Origin: Psychrobacter arcticus 273-4
GTDB taxonomy: Bacteria; Pseudomonadota; Gammaproteobacteria; Pseudomonadales; Moraxellaceae
Length of the DNA stretch: 64,000 bases
NCBI RefSeq assembly: GCF_000012305.1
Contig: NC_007204.1
Coordinates: 1,674,001 to 1,738,000, forward strand
Direction of reading: 5' to 3'
The position numbers and the translations under genes are program-made. The notes beneath the pieces are model-generated. The model had not been told where the DNA came from and made no database searches. It was given only the letters and a program-made list of their open reading frames with translations. Shown here piece by piece: positions 8,856 to 16,486 of this stretch. Numbering within the stretch: position 1 is the stretch's first letter; each line of letters begins with the position of its first letter.

Positions 8856-8889
8856 AACCGTCAAATAATGAGTTTATTTGGCGGTTTTT
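8856..8889 (+). terminator. Rho-independent terminator after bhcD
   Basis: Thirteen-bp stem AACCGTCAAATAA / TTATTTGGCGGTT with one wobble pair, 5-nt loop, then a T-run; 39 bp after the bhcD stop. Confidence 0.75.
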
Positions 8890-8973
8890 ATAATCCTAAT
8901 ATGACATTAAATTAATTTCGCCGTTCGCATGCTAATAGAAGCAAAGGACGATTATCACTACCCTCTTCTAGGC

Positions 8974-9110
8974 TATAGTTGAAATACTTTAAAGTCGCTA
9001 CCGTACTACTGGTGTAAATTTTTTGCAGCCTCTGTCTGCGTAGGCACAGCAAGCAAGAAAAATTTGCACCAGTAGTACGTGTTGTATCGATATTACTTTT
9101 CACCGACTAG
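8974..9110 (+). repeat. MITE-like repeat, copy A (type I)
   Basis: About 137 bp. Starts TATAGTTGAAATACTTTAAA and ends with the complement of TAGTCGGTGAAAAG. A large internal inverted repeat (GTACTACTGGTG.. against ..CACCAGTAGTAC) flanks a conserved core containing GCAGCCTCTGTCTGCGTAGG. No protein-coding content; ORFs reading through it recur only because the repeat does. Confidence 0.85.
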
Positions 9111-9152
9111 ACTTCAAAATTTGTCTCAAACAAATCATTTATAACAACACAT

Positions 9153-9168
9153 TTGAACAATCACTCAA
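9153..9168. promoter_or_regulatory. 16-bp palindromic operator candidate (single copy)
   Basis: TTGAACAATCACTCAA, 93 bp upstream of the TVP38-oxidoreductase gene. It matches the palindromes at 12492, 12515, 14048 and 14071 (pattern TTGARYRATYRYTCAA). Likely a binding site of the TetR regulator at 13382-13990; inference from motif sharing. Confidence 0.6.
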
Positions 9169-9260
9169 TAATGATTACAATGGATAAGAGTCTTTTTTTC
9201 ACCTGCTCTTTGATATTGCACTTCATGTGCTAATCTAAGTATTATTTATCTGGATAATCC

Positions 9261-11429
9261 ATGATTAAAAAAATAGTTTTGATATTCGCGGTCTTGATTG
9301 GCGTCATTGGCTTTTTTTATTTTGACCTCAATGAATTATTAACGCTTGAGGGCTTAAAAGGCTCGATGGATCAGTTCGAGCAATATAAAACACAGTCGCC
9401 ATGGTTGGTCATCGGCGGCTTTTTTGTAGTATATATATTGGTCACAGCATTATCCTTACCGGGCGCAGTTATTTTAACCTTGGCAGCCGGTGCTTTATTT
9501 GGTTTAGTGCAGGGTATACTGGTAGCCTCGTTTGCCTCAAGTATCGGTGCCACACTCGCCTTTTTGACTTCACGCTATTTGTTACGCGATACCATTAAAC
9601 AGCGTTTTCCTGACCGTCTTGCCTCCATCGATTCAGGTGTAAAAAAAGAAGGTGGGTTTTACTTATTTACGTTACGCCTTGTACCGATATTTCCCTTTTT
9701 TCTCATCAACTTATTGATGGGTCTGACTGCTATAAAAGTACGAACCTTTTATTGGGTCAGCCAAATCGGCATGCTTGCCGGCACCTTTGTATTTGTGAAT
9801 GCCGGTACACAGTTGGCAAAAATTGAGCAGTTATCTGGCATTTTGTCCTTTAATCTACTTGCTTCATTTGCCTTATTAGGGTTATTTCCGCTGATAGCAA
9901 AAGGCATATTAACGATACTAAAGAAACGCCGTATCTATAAAAACCATACTAAGCCCAAAAAATTCGACCGTAATATGATTGTGATTGGTGCCGGTGCTGG
10001 CGGACTTGTTACCAGCTATATTGCCGCGACCGTCAAAGCAAAAGTCACATTGATTGAGGCAGGTGAGATGGGCGGCGACTGCTTAAACTATGGCTGCGTC
10101 CCCAGTAAAGCACTAGTAAAAAGTGCAAAAGTGGTTGAGCAGATACGCCATGGCAAACGTTATGGACTCAATAATACCCAACCGGATTTTGCATTTAAGA
10201 ACATCATGTCTCGCATCCATGAAGTCATTGCTGATATCGCCCCAAATGACAGTGTCGAGCGTTATACGAGCTTGGGTGTCGAGGTATTAAAAGGCTACGC
10301 AAAGCTCATTGACCCATGGACGGTTGAGATTGCCCTCAATGATGGCGGCACTCAAACATTAACCGCGCGCTCTATCGTTATCGCGACGGGCGCGCGCCCC
10401 TTTGTGCCAGACCTACCAGGTTTAGAAGAGACGGGTTATGTGACAAGCGATACTCTCTGGGATAAGTTTGCAAAATTTGATAAAGTGCCGAGCAAGCTGG
10501 TAGTACTTGGCGGCGGACCCATTGGCTGTGAGCTGGCACAATCCTTTGCTCGTTTAGGCTCTGCTGTGACCCAAATCGAAAGAGGCGCGCGGCTGATGAA
10601 AAAGGAAGACGTCGACGTTTCTGTATTTGCGCAAGAAGCACTGACTGAGAGCGGCGTGAATATCTTGACCTCACAGCAAGCAATTCGCTGTGAGACTCGC
10701 AATGGTAAAAAATATATTATCGTCGCACCAAAAGGCGGCAATGATGATCAACAAGAAACTGCCATTGAGTATGATGAGTTGATTTGTGCAGTCGGTCGTA
10801 GTGCACGCCTAGAAGGTTACGGACTTGACACCTTGGGCATCGACACTGAGCGCACCATCAGTACAGATGAGTATCTTGAGACGCTCTACCCCAATATCTA
10901 TGCGGCAGGTGATATCGTGGGTCCCTATCAATTCACCCATGTGGCTGCCCATCAAGCATGGTACGCTGCGGTCAATGGCTTATTTGGTCATCTTAAAAAA
11001 TTCAAAGTAGATTATCGCGTGATTCCGTGGTCGACGTTTATTGACCCAGAAGTAGCACGAGTGGGCTTAAACGAGCAAGAAGCGATTAATAAAGGTATTG
11101 ATTTTGAAATCACACGTTATGACTTCAAAGACTTAGATCGGGCGGTGACCGAAAGCGCTAATCATGGCTTTATCAAGGTCATTACGCCAAAAGGTAAAGA
11201 TAAGATATTGGGTGTGACCATCGTCGCTGAACATGCAGGTGACTTGATGGCTGAGTTTGTATTGGCCATGAAACACAATTTAGGGCTGAATAAAATACTG
11301 GGCACCATTCATATCTATCCAACATGGGCGGAAGGCAATAAGTATGCAGCTGGCGAATGGAAACGCAATCATGCGCCTAAAAAAGCCCTACAGTTGCTTG
11401 AAAAATATCATACTTGGCGTCGAGGTTAA
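9261..11429 (+). CDS. TVP38/TMEM64 membrane domain fused to FAD-dependent pyridine nucleotide-disulfide oxidoreductase
   Basis: 722 residues in two parts. Residues 1-220 are hydrophobic with several membrane segments and a DedA/TVP38-type (SNARE-associated) pattern (SLPGAVILTLAAGALFG; later RLVPIFPFFLIN). Residues 238-710 form a mercuric reductase/lipoamide dehydrogenase-like enzyme: FAD Rossmann loop GAGAGG, redox disulfide GGDCLNYGC (C274, C279), NAD(P) loop VVLGGGPIGCELA, second FAD motif YAAGDIVG, and C-terminal dimer domain with HIYPTWAE in place of the usual HxHPTxxE, keeping the His-Glu dyad. The membrane part probably anchors a cytoplasmic reductase; substrate unknown. A TetR-type operator lies 93 bp upstream, and a hydroxylase gene follows. 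Confidence 0.9.
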   Translation: MIKKIVLIFAVLIGVIGFFYFDLNELLTLEGLKGSMDQFEQYKTQSPWLVIGGFFVVYILVTALSLPGAVILTLAAGALFGLVQGILVASFASSIGATLAFLTSRYLLRDTIKQRFPDRLASIDSGVKKEGGFYLFTLRLVPIFPFFLINLLMGLTAIKVRTFYWVSQIGMLAGTFVFVNAGTQLAKIEQLSGILSFNLLASFALLGLFPLIAKGILTILKKRRIYKNHTKPKKFDRNMIVIGAGAGGLVTSYIAATVKAKVTLIEAGEMGGDCLNYGCVPSKALVKSAKVVEQIRHGKRYGLNNTQPDFAFKNIMSRIHEVIADIAPNDSVERYTSLGVEVLKGYAKLIDPWTVEIALNDGGTQTLTARSIVIATGARPFVPDLPGLEETGYVTSDTLWDKFAKFDKVPSKLVVLGGGPIGCELAQSFARLGSAVTQIERGARLMKKEDVDVSVFAQEALTESGVNILTSQQAIRCETRNGKKYIIVAPKGGNDDQQETAIEYDELICAVGRSARLEGYGLDTLGIDTERTISTDEYLETLYPNIYAAGDIVGPYQFTHVAAHQAWYAAVNGLFGHLKKFKVDYRVIPWSTFIDPEVARVGLNEQEAINKGIDFEITRYDFKDLDRAVTESANHGFIKVITPKGKDKILGVTIVAEHAGDLMAEFVLAMKHNLGLNKILGTIHIYPTWAEGNKYAAGEWKRNHAPKKALQLLEKYHTWRRG

Positions 11430-11488
11430 TTCATGCACCCTACTAGCTTGCCAGCAGCTTTGACAATACCAAAAAAACTGCGCCGCTA

Positions 11489-11561
11489 TATAGTCGATTC
11501 TAAATAAAGTAGATACATCATGTTTTGACGCGGCACTGGTATAAATTTTTCACCGACTATA
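11489..11561. repeat. MITE-like repeat, short copy H (type III)
   Basis: Seventy-three bp bounded by TATAGTCG and CGACTATA. It contains TAAATAAAGTAGATACATCATG and GACGCGGCACTGGTATAAATTT but lacks the shared core. Its reverse complement matches the right half of the mosaic copy at 21294-21440, so it looks like an internally deleted member. Confidence 0.7.
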
Positions 11562-11584
11562 TAAGCCCATTAAGGAGGTCAATA

Positions 11585-12403
11585 ATGGCAAATGAAATGT
11601 GGTGGCGTTTGGGCTTTTTCTTTAGCATATTAGTCATTATGATGCTCATTGAGCATAGGCATCCCGCACGTCAATCACCGATTAAAACCAGCACACGTTG
11701 GTTTGCCAATCTTGGGCTGGTATTTGCCTCTTCTTTTGTTGCCCGTTTGGCCGTTCCTATTGGGCTGACAACGGTAGCCATTTATCATCAAAAAAATGGT
11801 ATCGGTTTATTTAATTTAATTGAGATACCGAATGTCGCAGCTATTATTTTAAGCTTCTTGTTGCTTGATATTGTCATCTACTGGCAACATCGCTTATTTC
11901 ACCGAGTGCCACTTCTCTGGCGTTTGCACCGTGTCCATCACGCTGATGCGCATATCGATGCCAGCACGGGGCTTAGATTTCATCCTATCGAGATTGTCTT
12001 AAGCATCTTGCTCAAGCTCGTTGTCATTAGCCTGCTTGGTGTCCCAGCTATAGCGGTACTCATATTCGAAATTGCTTTAAATGGGCTGTCTATGTTTAAT
12101 CATGCCAATATTCGCCTGCCACCAGTGATTGAGAAGCCATTACGCTTAATTTTAGTCACGCAAGTCTTACACCGTATTCATCATAGCAAACGGGTCTGTG
12201 AGACCAACTCCAACTACGGTGTGAGTGTGACTTGGTGGGATAGGCTCTTTGGTAGCTATAAAAGTAACGCGTCAAAACCTGACCAAGCGTTAGATATCGG
12301 TCTAATAGAATATCCCGATGCCAAGCAAAATGCCTCGCTATGGGGATTACTGCTCATGCCATTTAAAGATAAACATGCTATAAATCAATCCAACCAAAAG
12401 TAA
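11585..12403 (+). CDS. Sterol desaturase / fatty acid hydroxylase family membrane protein
   Basis: 272 residues from the ATG at 11585, chosen because a near-perfect Shine-Dalgarno (AAGGAGG) lies 6-7 nt before it; the longer frame from 11525 begins inside a repeat. About four membrane segments carry the di-iron histidine clusters of the family: HRLFH (H102, H106), HRVHH (H115, H118, H119), H133, NH at 173 and HRIHH (H196, H199, H200). Such enzymes use O2 to hydroxylate or desaturate lipids; the substrate cannot be told. It lies 155 bp after the TVP38-oxidoreductase gene, possibly in the same transcript. Confidence 0.88.
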   Translation: MANEMWWRLGFFFSILVIMMLIEHRHPARQSPIKTSTRWFANLGLVFASSFVARLAVPIGLTTVAIYHQKNGIGLFNLIEIPNVAAIILSFLLLDIVIYWQHRLFHRVPLLWRLHRVHHADAHIDASTGLRFHPIEIVLSILLKLVVISLLGVPAIAVLIFEIALNGLSMFNHANIRLPPVIEKPLRLILVTQVLHRIHHSKRVCETNSNYGVSVTWWDRLFGSYKSNASKPDQALDIGLIEYPDAKQNASLWGLLLMPFKDKHAINQSNQK

Positions 12404-12491
12404 ATACAGCATCTAAACACCAACTAAGCTGATAGATACGGACAATTAATTGCTATCAAAACTTTTAGTTATTAACCAGCGTTACAAATAC

Positions 12492-12530
12492 TTGAGCAAT
12501 CATTCAATTTATACTTGAGTGATTGCTCAA
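12492..12530. promoter_or_regulatory. Paired 16-bp palindromes upstream of the AhpD-like gene
   Basis: TTGAGCAATCATTCAA at 12492-12507 and TTGAGTGATTGCTCAA at 12515-12530, start-to-start 23 bp. The same spacing and near-identical sites occur in front of the TetR gene, so these are probably operators of that regulator. Confidence 0.75.
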
Positions 12531-12634
12531 AATCATTTATAGTAAGTTCAATGAGCTGATAGACGCGATGTCTTATTCATCTCTATCGCTACAGCAATCT
12601 ATCAAAAATACCTTTATACCATTAAGGATTTTAT

Positions 12635-13189
12635 ATGACCGAATTTACCCTATATGATAAAACCACTGCCCCAGAAGCTAGCCAAGCGTCACTAGACAAT
12701 TCGATTAAAGCTTTTGGCAGTATTCCAAACCTACATGCAACAATGTCTGAAGCGCCAGGGCTGCTAGAGGGCTATCAGCGTTTGCATCAGCTGTTCTTAG
12801 ACAGTAGTTTTGATGCTGAAGAGACCACGGTAGTGTGGCAAACGATCAATGTGGAGCACGAGTGCCATTACTGCGTTCCGGCTCATACAGGCATTGCTAA
12901 AAGCATGAACGTTGATGACTCCATCACCGATGCCCTGCGTAATGAAACCTCACTACCAACTGCAAAGCTAGAAGCGCTACGTACTTTTACCCTCGCTGTT
13001 GTTCGCAATCGTGGTAACGTTGATGATGAGAGTGTGCAAGATTTTCTAGATGCTGGTTTTAGCAAACGTCAGATACTAGAAGTGGTGTTGGGTACCGCTC
13101 AAAAGATAATGAGTAATTACACCAACCATTTGGCGAAGACGCCTATAGATAAGCCATTTGAAAAATTTGCATGGCAAAAAACGGACTAA
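12635..13189 (+). CDS. Carboxymuconolactone decarboxylase / AhpD-like protein
   Basis: 184 residues, cytosolic, all-helical type. Contains the AhpD-like signature EHECHYCVPAH with redox Cys pair C77/C80 and H84, suggesting a thiol-dependent peroxidase-like or disulfide reductase activity rather than true lactone decarboxylation. AAGGAT lies before the ATG. It has two TetR-type operators 105-143 bp upstream and faces the TetR gene tail to tail across a bidirectional terminator, so it is probably de-repressed together with the TVP38-oxidoreductase and the dehalogenase. Confidence 0.9.
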   Translation: MTEFTLYDKTTAPEASQASLDNSIKAFGSIPNLHATMSEAPGLLEGYQRLHQLFLDSSFDAEETTVVWQTINVEHECHYCVPAHTGIAKSMNVDDSITDALRNETSLPTAKLEALRTFTLAVVRNRGNVDDESVQDFLDAGFSKRQILEVVLGTAQKIMSNYTNHLAKTPIDKPFEKFAWQKTD

Positions 13190-13262
13190 TTATTTGCGAT
13201 ATACCAATATCTAGTCCATTCAATGTAAAATAAATACGCACGAATAGCGTGATTCGGGTATA

Positions 13263-13298
13263 AAAACGGGCAGCTTAACACTTTAAGCTGCCCGTTTT
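13263..13298. terminator. Bidirectional terminator
   Basis: Perfect 16-bp stem AAAACGGGCAGCTTAA / TTAAGCTGCCCGTTTT with a 4-nt loop, between the convergent AhpD-like and TetR genes. Confidence 0.9.
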
Positions 13299-13381
13299 AT
13301 TGGTATATATTTTTATGTTACTGTATTTTTAAAAATGATTTTAACTGTGTATAAGCAGTAACACTTGTCTAAATTCTAAAA

Positions 13382-13990
13382 CTAACCAGCAGACACACCC
13401 TTACGCATCGCCTCTATAGAAGACGCTATATCATCTGCAATTGCCTGCACCGCCACGCTATCGGCATCACGCTGAGCAAAAGCGCGTATGCCCATAACTT
13501 CTGCCTGCAAGCGCCGTCCAAGCCTGACAGCATCCAGCTGATCATCCAACTCACCCAACCGCTGGGCTTGAGCAAAGCACTCTACAAAGCGCATTTCCAT
13601 GCCAGCTAATAGCTTCTCGACCTTTTCAAGTGCTGGCTGCTCACGAGCACCAAGCTCAAGTAAGCTTTTGACCAGCATACACACCTGACTGGGCAAGTTT
13701 TTTTCGCGGATACCGCCAAGTTGACGCACGTAAGCCGCCAATCCTAACAAAGGGGACTCATAGCTGCTCAATATACGCTCAAACTCCTTTAGTTCTGCCT
13801 GAGCATAGTAATCGAGCGCTTCTTGAAACAGTCCATCCTTATTACCGAAAGCGGCATAAATACTGCCTGGTCGCATATCAAGCGCTTGCTCGATATCCTT
13901 TAAAGACGTCGCATGAAAGCCTTTTTGCCAAAATAGCTGCATGGCTCGCTCTAATGCTTCATGACGATTATATAATGTAGTACGTGACAT
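13382..13990 (-). CDS. TetR/AcrR family transcriptional regulator
   Basis: 202 residues. The N-terminal helix-turn-helix spans about residues 10-55 with FWQKGFHATSLKDIEQAL and GSIYAAFGNKDGLF, a classic TetR_N pattern; the rest is a helical ligand-binding/dimer domain. Upstream of its start are two 16-bp palindromes (14048-14063 and 14071-14086), arranged exactly like the pair upstream of the AhpD-like gene, implying autoregulation and a small regulon. Divergent from the haloacid dehalogenase gene. The inducer is unknown; the regulated genes suggest a response to an electrophile, peroxide or halogenated compound. Confidence 0.92.
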   Translation of the reverse strand: MSRTTLYNRHEALERAMQLFWQKGFHATSLKDIEQALDMRPGSIYAAFGNKDGLFQEALDYYAQAELKEFERILSSYESPLLGLAAYVRQLGGIREKNLPSQVCMLVKSLLELGAREQPALEKVEKLLAGMEMRFVECFAQAQRLGELDDQLDAVRLGRRLQAEVMGIRAFAQRDADSVAVQAIADDIASSIEAMRKGVSAG

Positions 13991-14047
13991 AATATTCCAA
14001 TTTTTATCCCATAATTTTAGAAAGTAAAGTAAACATGGTTATACAAT

Positions 14048-14086
14048 TTGAATGATTACTCAATTTTATCTTGAATGATTATTCAA
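14048..14086. promoter_or_regulatory. Paired 16-bp palindromes between TetR and dehalogenase genes
   Basis: TTGAATGATTACTCAA at 14048-14063 and TTGAATGATTATTCAA at 14071-14086, start-to-start 23 bp (about two helical turns). They lie 58-96 bp before the TetR start and 100-138 bp before the dehalogenase start, so both divergent genes may be controlled. Confidence 0.8.
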
Positions 14087-14118
14087 GTCCAGCTAAAGTA
14101 AGTTTATAGAATGTCATT

Positions 14119-14142
14119 GTTATAGTTATAGTTATAGTTATA
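14119..14142. repeat. Hexanucleotide repeat (GTTATA) x4
   Basis: Four exact GTTATA units between the operator pair and the dehalogenase start. The unit length is a multiple of three, but it is outside the reading frame; copy-number change would alter promoter-to-gene spacing. Confidence 0.85.
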
Positions 14143-14185
14143 AATTTCGCTAGTGCGACTTACTTTTATTGAAAAAGGTACTTTT

Positions 14186-14881
14186 ATGTCCTCTATCTAC
14201 TCAGCTCCGATTCTCGTATTCGATGTCAATGAAACGCTCCTAGATATCGATACGCTCACGCCCTTATTCACGCGATTATTTGGGGACGAAAATAGACTCA
14301 GAGAGTGGTTCGCGCAATTGGTACTTTATTCGCAAACCATGACTTTATCTGGTCTTTACACGCCTTTTGGCGAGCTTGGCGTTGGTGCCTTGCAAATGAC
14401 CGCAGATATTCATGCCGTTACGCTAACAGAAGAAGATATACAGGAGTTTAAGCAGCGCATGAGTGAGACGCCAGCTCACCCTGACGTTATCCCTGCTTTG
14501 ACTAAACTGCGTGATGCAGGATTTAGATTGGTGACCTTGACCAACTCAGCCCCCAGCACCTCTCCGACACGGCTTGAAAAAGCAGGACTGAGTGAATTCT
14601 TTGAGCAGAATTTCAGTGTTGACAGTGTCCGTCAATTTAAACCTGCACCGGCAATATATCAGATGGTCGCCAGCGAGCTGTCCGTTGAGACCTCAGAGCT
14701 ATGTCTTGTAGCCTGTCATATCTGGGATACCATCGGTGCTCAAGCTGCTGGCTGCCAAGGAGCTTTTGTAACCCGACCTTATAATGCGCTACTTTCGGCA
14801 CCCAACGTACCAAAACCCGACTTCATCGCTTCAGACCTCATCACCCTTGCTGAACACATTATTAATCATCAAAGCTCTTAG
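14186..14881 (+). CDS. (S)-2-haloacid dehalogenase-like HAD hydrolase (type II)
   Basis: 231 residues from the ATG at 14186; the longer frame starts with a GTG at 14153 lacking support, while AAAAAGG lies before the chosen start. HAD motif I is VFDVNETLLD with nucleophile D13; motif II is TLTNSAP; the Lys motif is in RQFKPAP; motif IV is near LVACHIWDTIGA. The VFDVNETLLD form and the length match haloacid dehalogenases, which hydrolyse 2-haloalkanoates to 2-hydroxyacids, though many such proteins have other substrates. Divergent from TetR with shared operators. Confidence 0.88.
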   Translation: MSSIYSAPILVFDVNETLLDIDTLTPLFTRLFGDENRLREWFAQLVLYSQTMTLSGLYTPFGELGVGALQMTADIHAVTLTEEDIQEFKQRMSETPAHPDVIPALTKLRDAGFRLVTLTNSAPSTSPTRLEKAGLSEFFEQNFSVDSVRQFKPAPAIYQMVASELSVETSELCLVACHIWDTIGAQAAGCQGAFVTRPYNALLSAPNVPKPDFIASDLITLAEHIINHQSS

Positions 14882-15069
14882 AAAAATGGACAACCATCTA
14901 TGACAATTAGTCTAGAAAGGTATATTACTCAGTTATATGACAGACGGTTTTTTCAATAAAAAATTTTGGGATTGCCGTATTTGATGACATCTCTTGGCAG
15001 AATTTGTTACCATAACTTATGACGATTTAGATCATTTCACTTAGGTAGTTTCATTTAGGTAATGCAGAT

Positions 15070-15603
15070 ATGGCAAAAAACGCCCTACAGGCTCAACTTC
15101 TAAAAGCAGGCTTGGTTGATAGTAAAAAAGCCAACAAAATTAGCAAGCAGACGCAGCATGCTAAGCGTACTGGCGATTCATCAAACATCGACGCTAAAAA
15201 AGCCTTGGCAGATGCCCAAGCTAAAAAAATAGAGAAAGATCAAAAGCTCAATCAAGAAAAACAACAGCTTTTAGAAGAAAAGATGCTAAAAGCTAATATC
15301 ATTCAAATGATAAAGCAGCATCAATTGACTGAGACAAATGGTGACATCAGCTATCAGTTTGTCGATGATTCTAAAGTTAAAAAACTTTTTATTACTCAAA
15401 AGCTATACGATCAGATCGTGTCAGGTCACGTGGTCATTGCCCGCTTAGACGATAGCTACGCGTTACTGCCGCGTCCGCTTGCCGATCGTATCGACTCAAA
15501 GCTAGAAGGCTTTATGGTGGTCTCTAATGATACTGTAGAAGATGAGCTGGCAGAAGACGATCCATATGCCGCTTATGTGATTCCAGATGATTTGATGTGG
15601 TAG
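15070..15603 (+). CDS. DUF2058 family protein (YaiL-like)
   Basis: 177 residues. A basic, Lys/Gln-rich predicted coiled coil (residues 5-80, MAKNALQAQLLKAGLVDSKK start) is followed by a compact C-terminal part with ITQKLYDQIVSGHVVIARL and an acidic tail ending DDLMW. This arrangement is that of DUF2058/YaiL, sometimes called nucleoprotein or polynucleotide-associated; its exact job is unknown. It is monocistronic here, with repeats downstream. Confidence 0.88.
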   Translation: MAKNALQAQLLKAGLVDSKKANKISKQTQHAKRTGDSSNIDAKKALADAQAKKIEKDQKLNQEKQQLLEEKMLKANIIQMIKQHQLTETNGDISYQFVDDSKVKKLFITQKLYDQIVSGHVVIARLDDSYALLPRPLADRIDSKLEGFMVVSNDTVEDELAEDDPYAAYVIPDDLMW

Positions 15604-15696
15604 TTGCTACTCTCAAAAATTGTGATAGCAACAAGCAAAAGAGGTTTATAGCAGTCGCACCTCTTTAATAACGTATCGATTTTATTTTAAACTAAC
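15604..15696. repeat. Half copy of a type II MITE-like repeat (copy J)
   Basis: The stretch from about 15620 (GTGATAGCAACAAGCAA.. ..AGTCGCACCTCTTTAATAAC.. ATCGATTTTATTTT) matches the right half of the type II copy at 50783-50921. It directly abuts copy B. Confidence 0.7.
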
Positions 15697-15834
15697 TATA
15701 GTTGAAATACTTTAAAGTCGCTACAGTATTACTGGTGTAAATTTTTTGCAGCCTCTGTCTGCGTAGGCACAGCAAGCAAGAAAAATTTGCACCAGTAGTA
15801 CGTGTTGTATCGATATTACTTTTCACCGACTATA
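15697..15834 (+). repeat. MITE-like repeat, copy B (type I)
   Basis: Same as copy A, but the left arm reads GTATTACTGG against right arm CCAGTAGTAC, leaving one G-T wobble in the stem. Confidence 0.85.
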
Positions 15835-15836
15835 TA

Positions 15837-15902
15837 TGTCCCGTCCTAAAATAGATTGATAGTTTTTTGCTAAGCCAGATACCGTGCGTATCTGGCTTTT
15901 TT
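15837..15902. mobile_element. IS-end-like remnant with terminator hairpin
   Basis: Begins TGTCCCGTCCTAAAAT, nearly identical to TGTCCCGTCCTGAAAT at 24998-25013, suggesting a shared element end. It is followed by a 10-bp stem AAGCCAGATA/TATCTGGCTT with a T-run at 15872-15902. The element itself is decayed. Confidence 0.45.
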
Positions 15903-15971
15903 ACATTAAGCAGGACATAAATAACTGCCATGCACCTCAGCAGGTGTTCTCATATAGAAGAAACGGTAAGC

Positions 15972-16109
15972 TATAGTTGAAATACTTTAAAGTCGCTACC
16001 GTATTGCTGGTGTAAATTTTTTGCAGCCTCTGTCTGCGTAGGCACAGCAAGCAAGAAAAATTTGCACCAGCAATACGTGTTGTATCGATATTACTTTTCA
16101 CCGACTATA
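15972..16109 (+). repeat. MITE-like repeat, copy C (type I)
   Basis: Arms GTATTGCTGG / CCAGCAATAC pair perfectly, differing from copy A at two stem positions with matching changes on both sides. It sits between the IS-like remnant and the IS3 remnant. Confidence 0.85.
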
Positions 16110-16350
16110 TCAAAAGCGAAGGTCACAAAAATCTGTTGATATAGAACATCAAGAGTTGATTCAGTGGGTAAAGAATATTGCTAAGTTTAGTGGACTGGTT
16201 CAGCAAAACCCGTTTGCATAGCACGATTGGATAGCACGATTGGATATGTGTCGCCTTTTGAGTTTGAAAAGCGGTATTATGATAGTTTAATCCTGTCAGG
16301 CATCGCTGCTTGACTTAAGTAAATCAGTCTCCGATATACTCGGGGCGGTT
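16110..16350 (+). pseudogene. Remnant of an IS3-family transposase (OrfB C-terminal end)
   Basis: A reading frame over about 16175-16313 gives DWFSKTRLHSTIG then GYVSPFEFEKRYYDS, the characteristic end of IS3 OrfB (RLHSxxGYxSPxxFE). The frame is broken by an exact 13-bp tandem duplication (TAGCACGATTGGA at 16219-16231 and 16232-16244). An element end (CTCCGATATACTCGGGGCGGTTCA) follows the stop at about 16329-16352. The rest of the transposase is missing. Confidence 0.75.
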
Positions 16351-16486
16351 CAACTATCAACTATATATAAACCAAAATATGCAAGCCAATACATGAATGT
16401 TATTAAGCATTTAATTGAGGACAATACATTCTTCTCAAGACTTCATTATTTAACAAATATCCAATTAAATATTAAAGGGATTTATT

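Noticed and set aside
8912..9103. Open frame of 63 codons on the minus strand (and similar ones at 21178-21372 and 50903-51121) with a shared Cys-Leu-Arg-Arg-rich peptide
   Set aside because: The shared peptide is only the translated MITE-like repeat; frames start and stop in unrelated flanks and lack ribosome binding sites.
10378..10741. Two 101-codon minus-strand frames inside the oxidoreductase gene
   Set aside because: They are antisense to a well-supported coding region with clear FAD and NAD motifs; no ribosome binding sites or family similarity.
11525..11584. Longer N terminus for the sterol-desaturase-like protein
   Set aside because: The extra 20 residues would be read from the MITE-like copy H and there is a near-perfect Shine-Dalgarno before the ATG at 11585.
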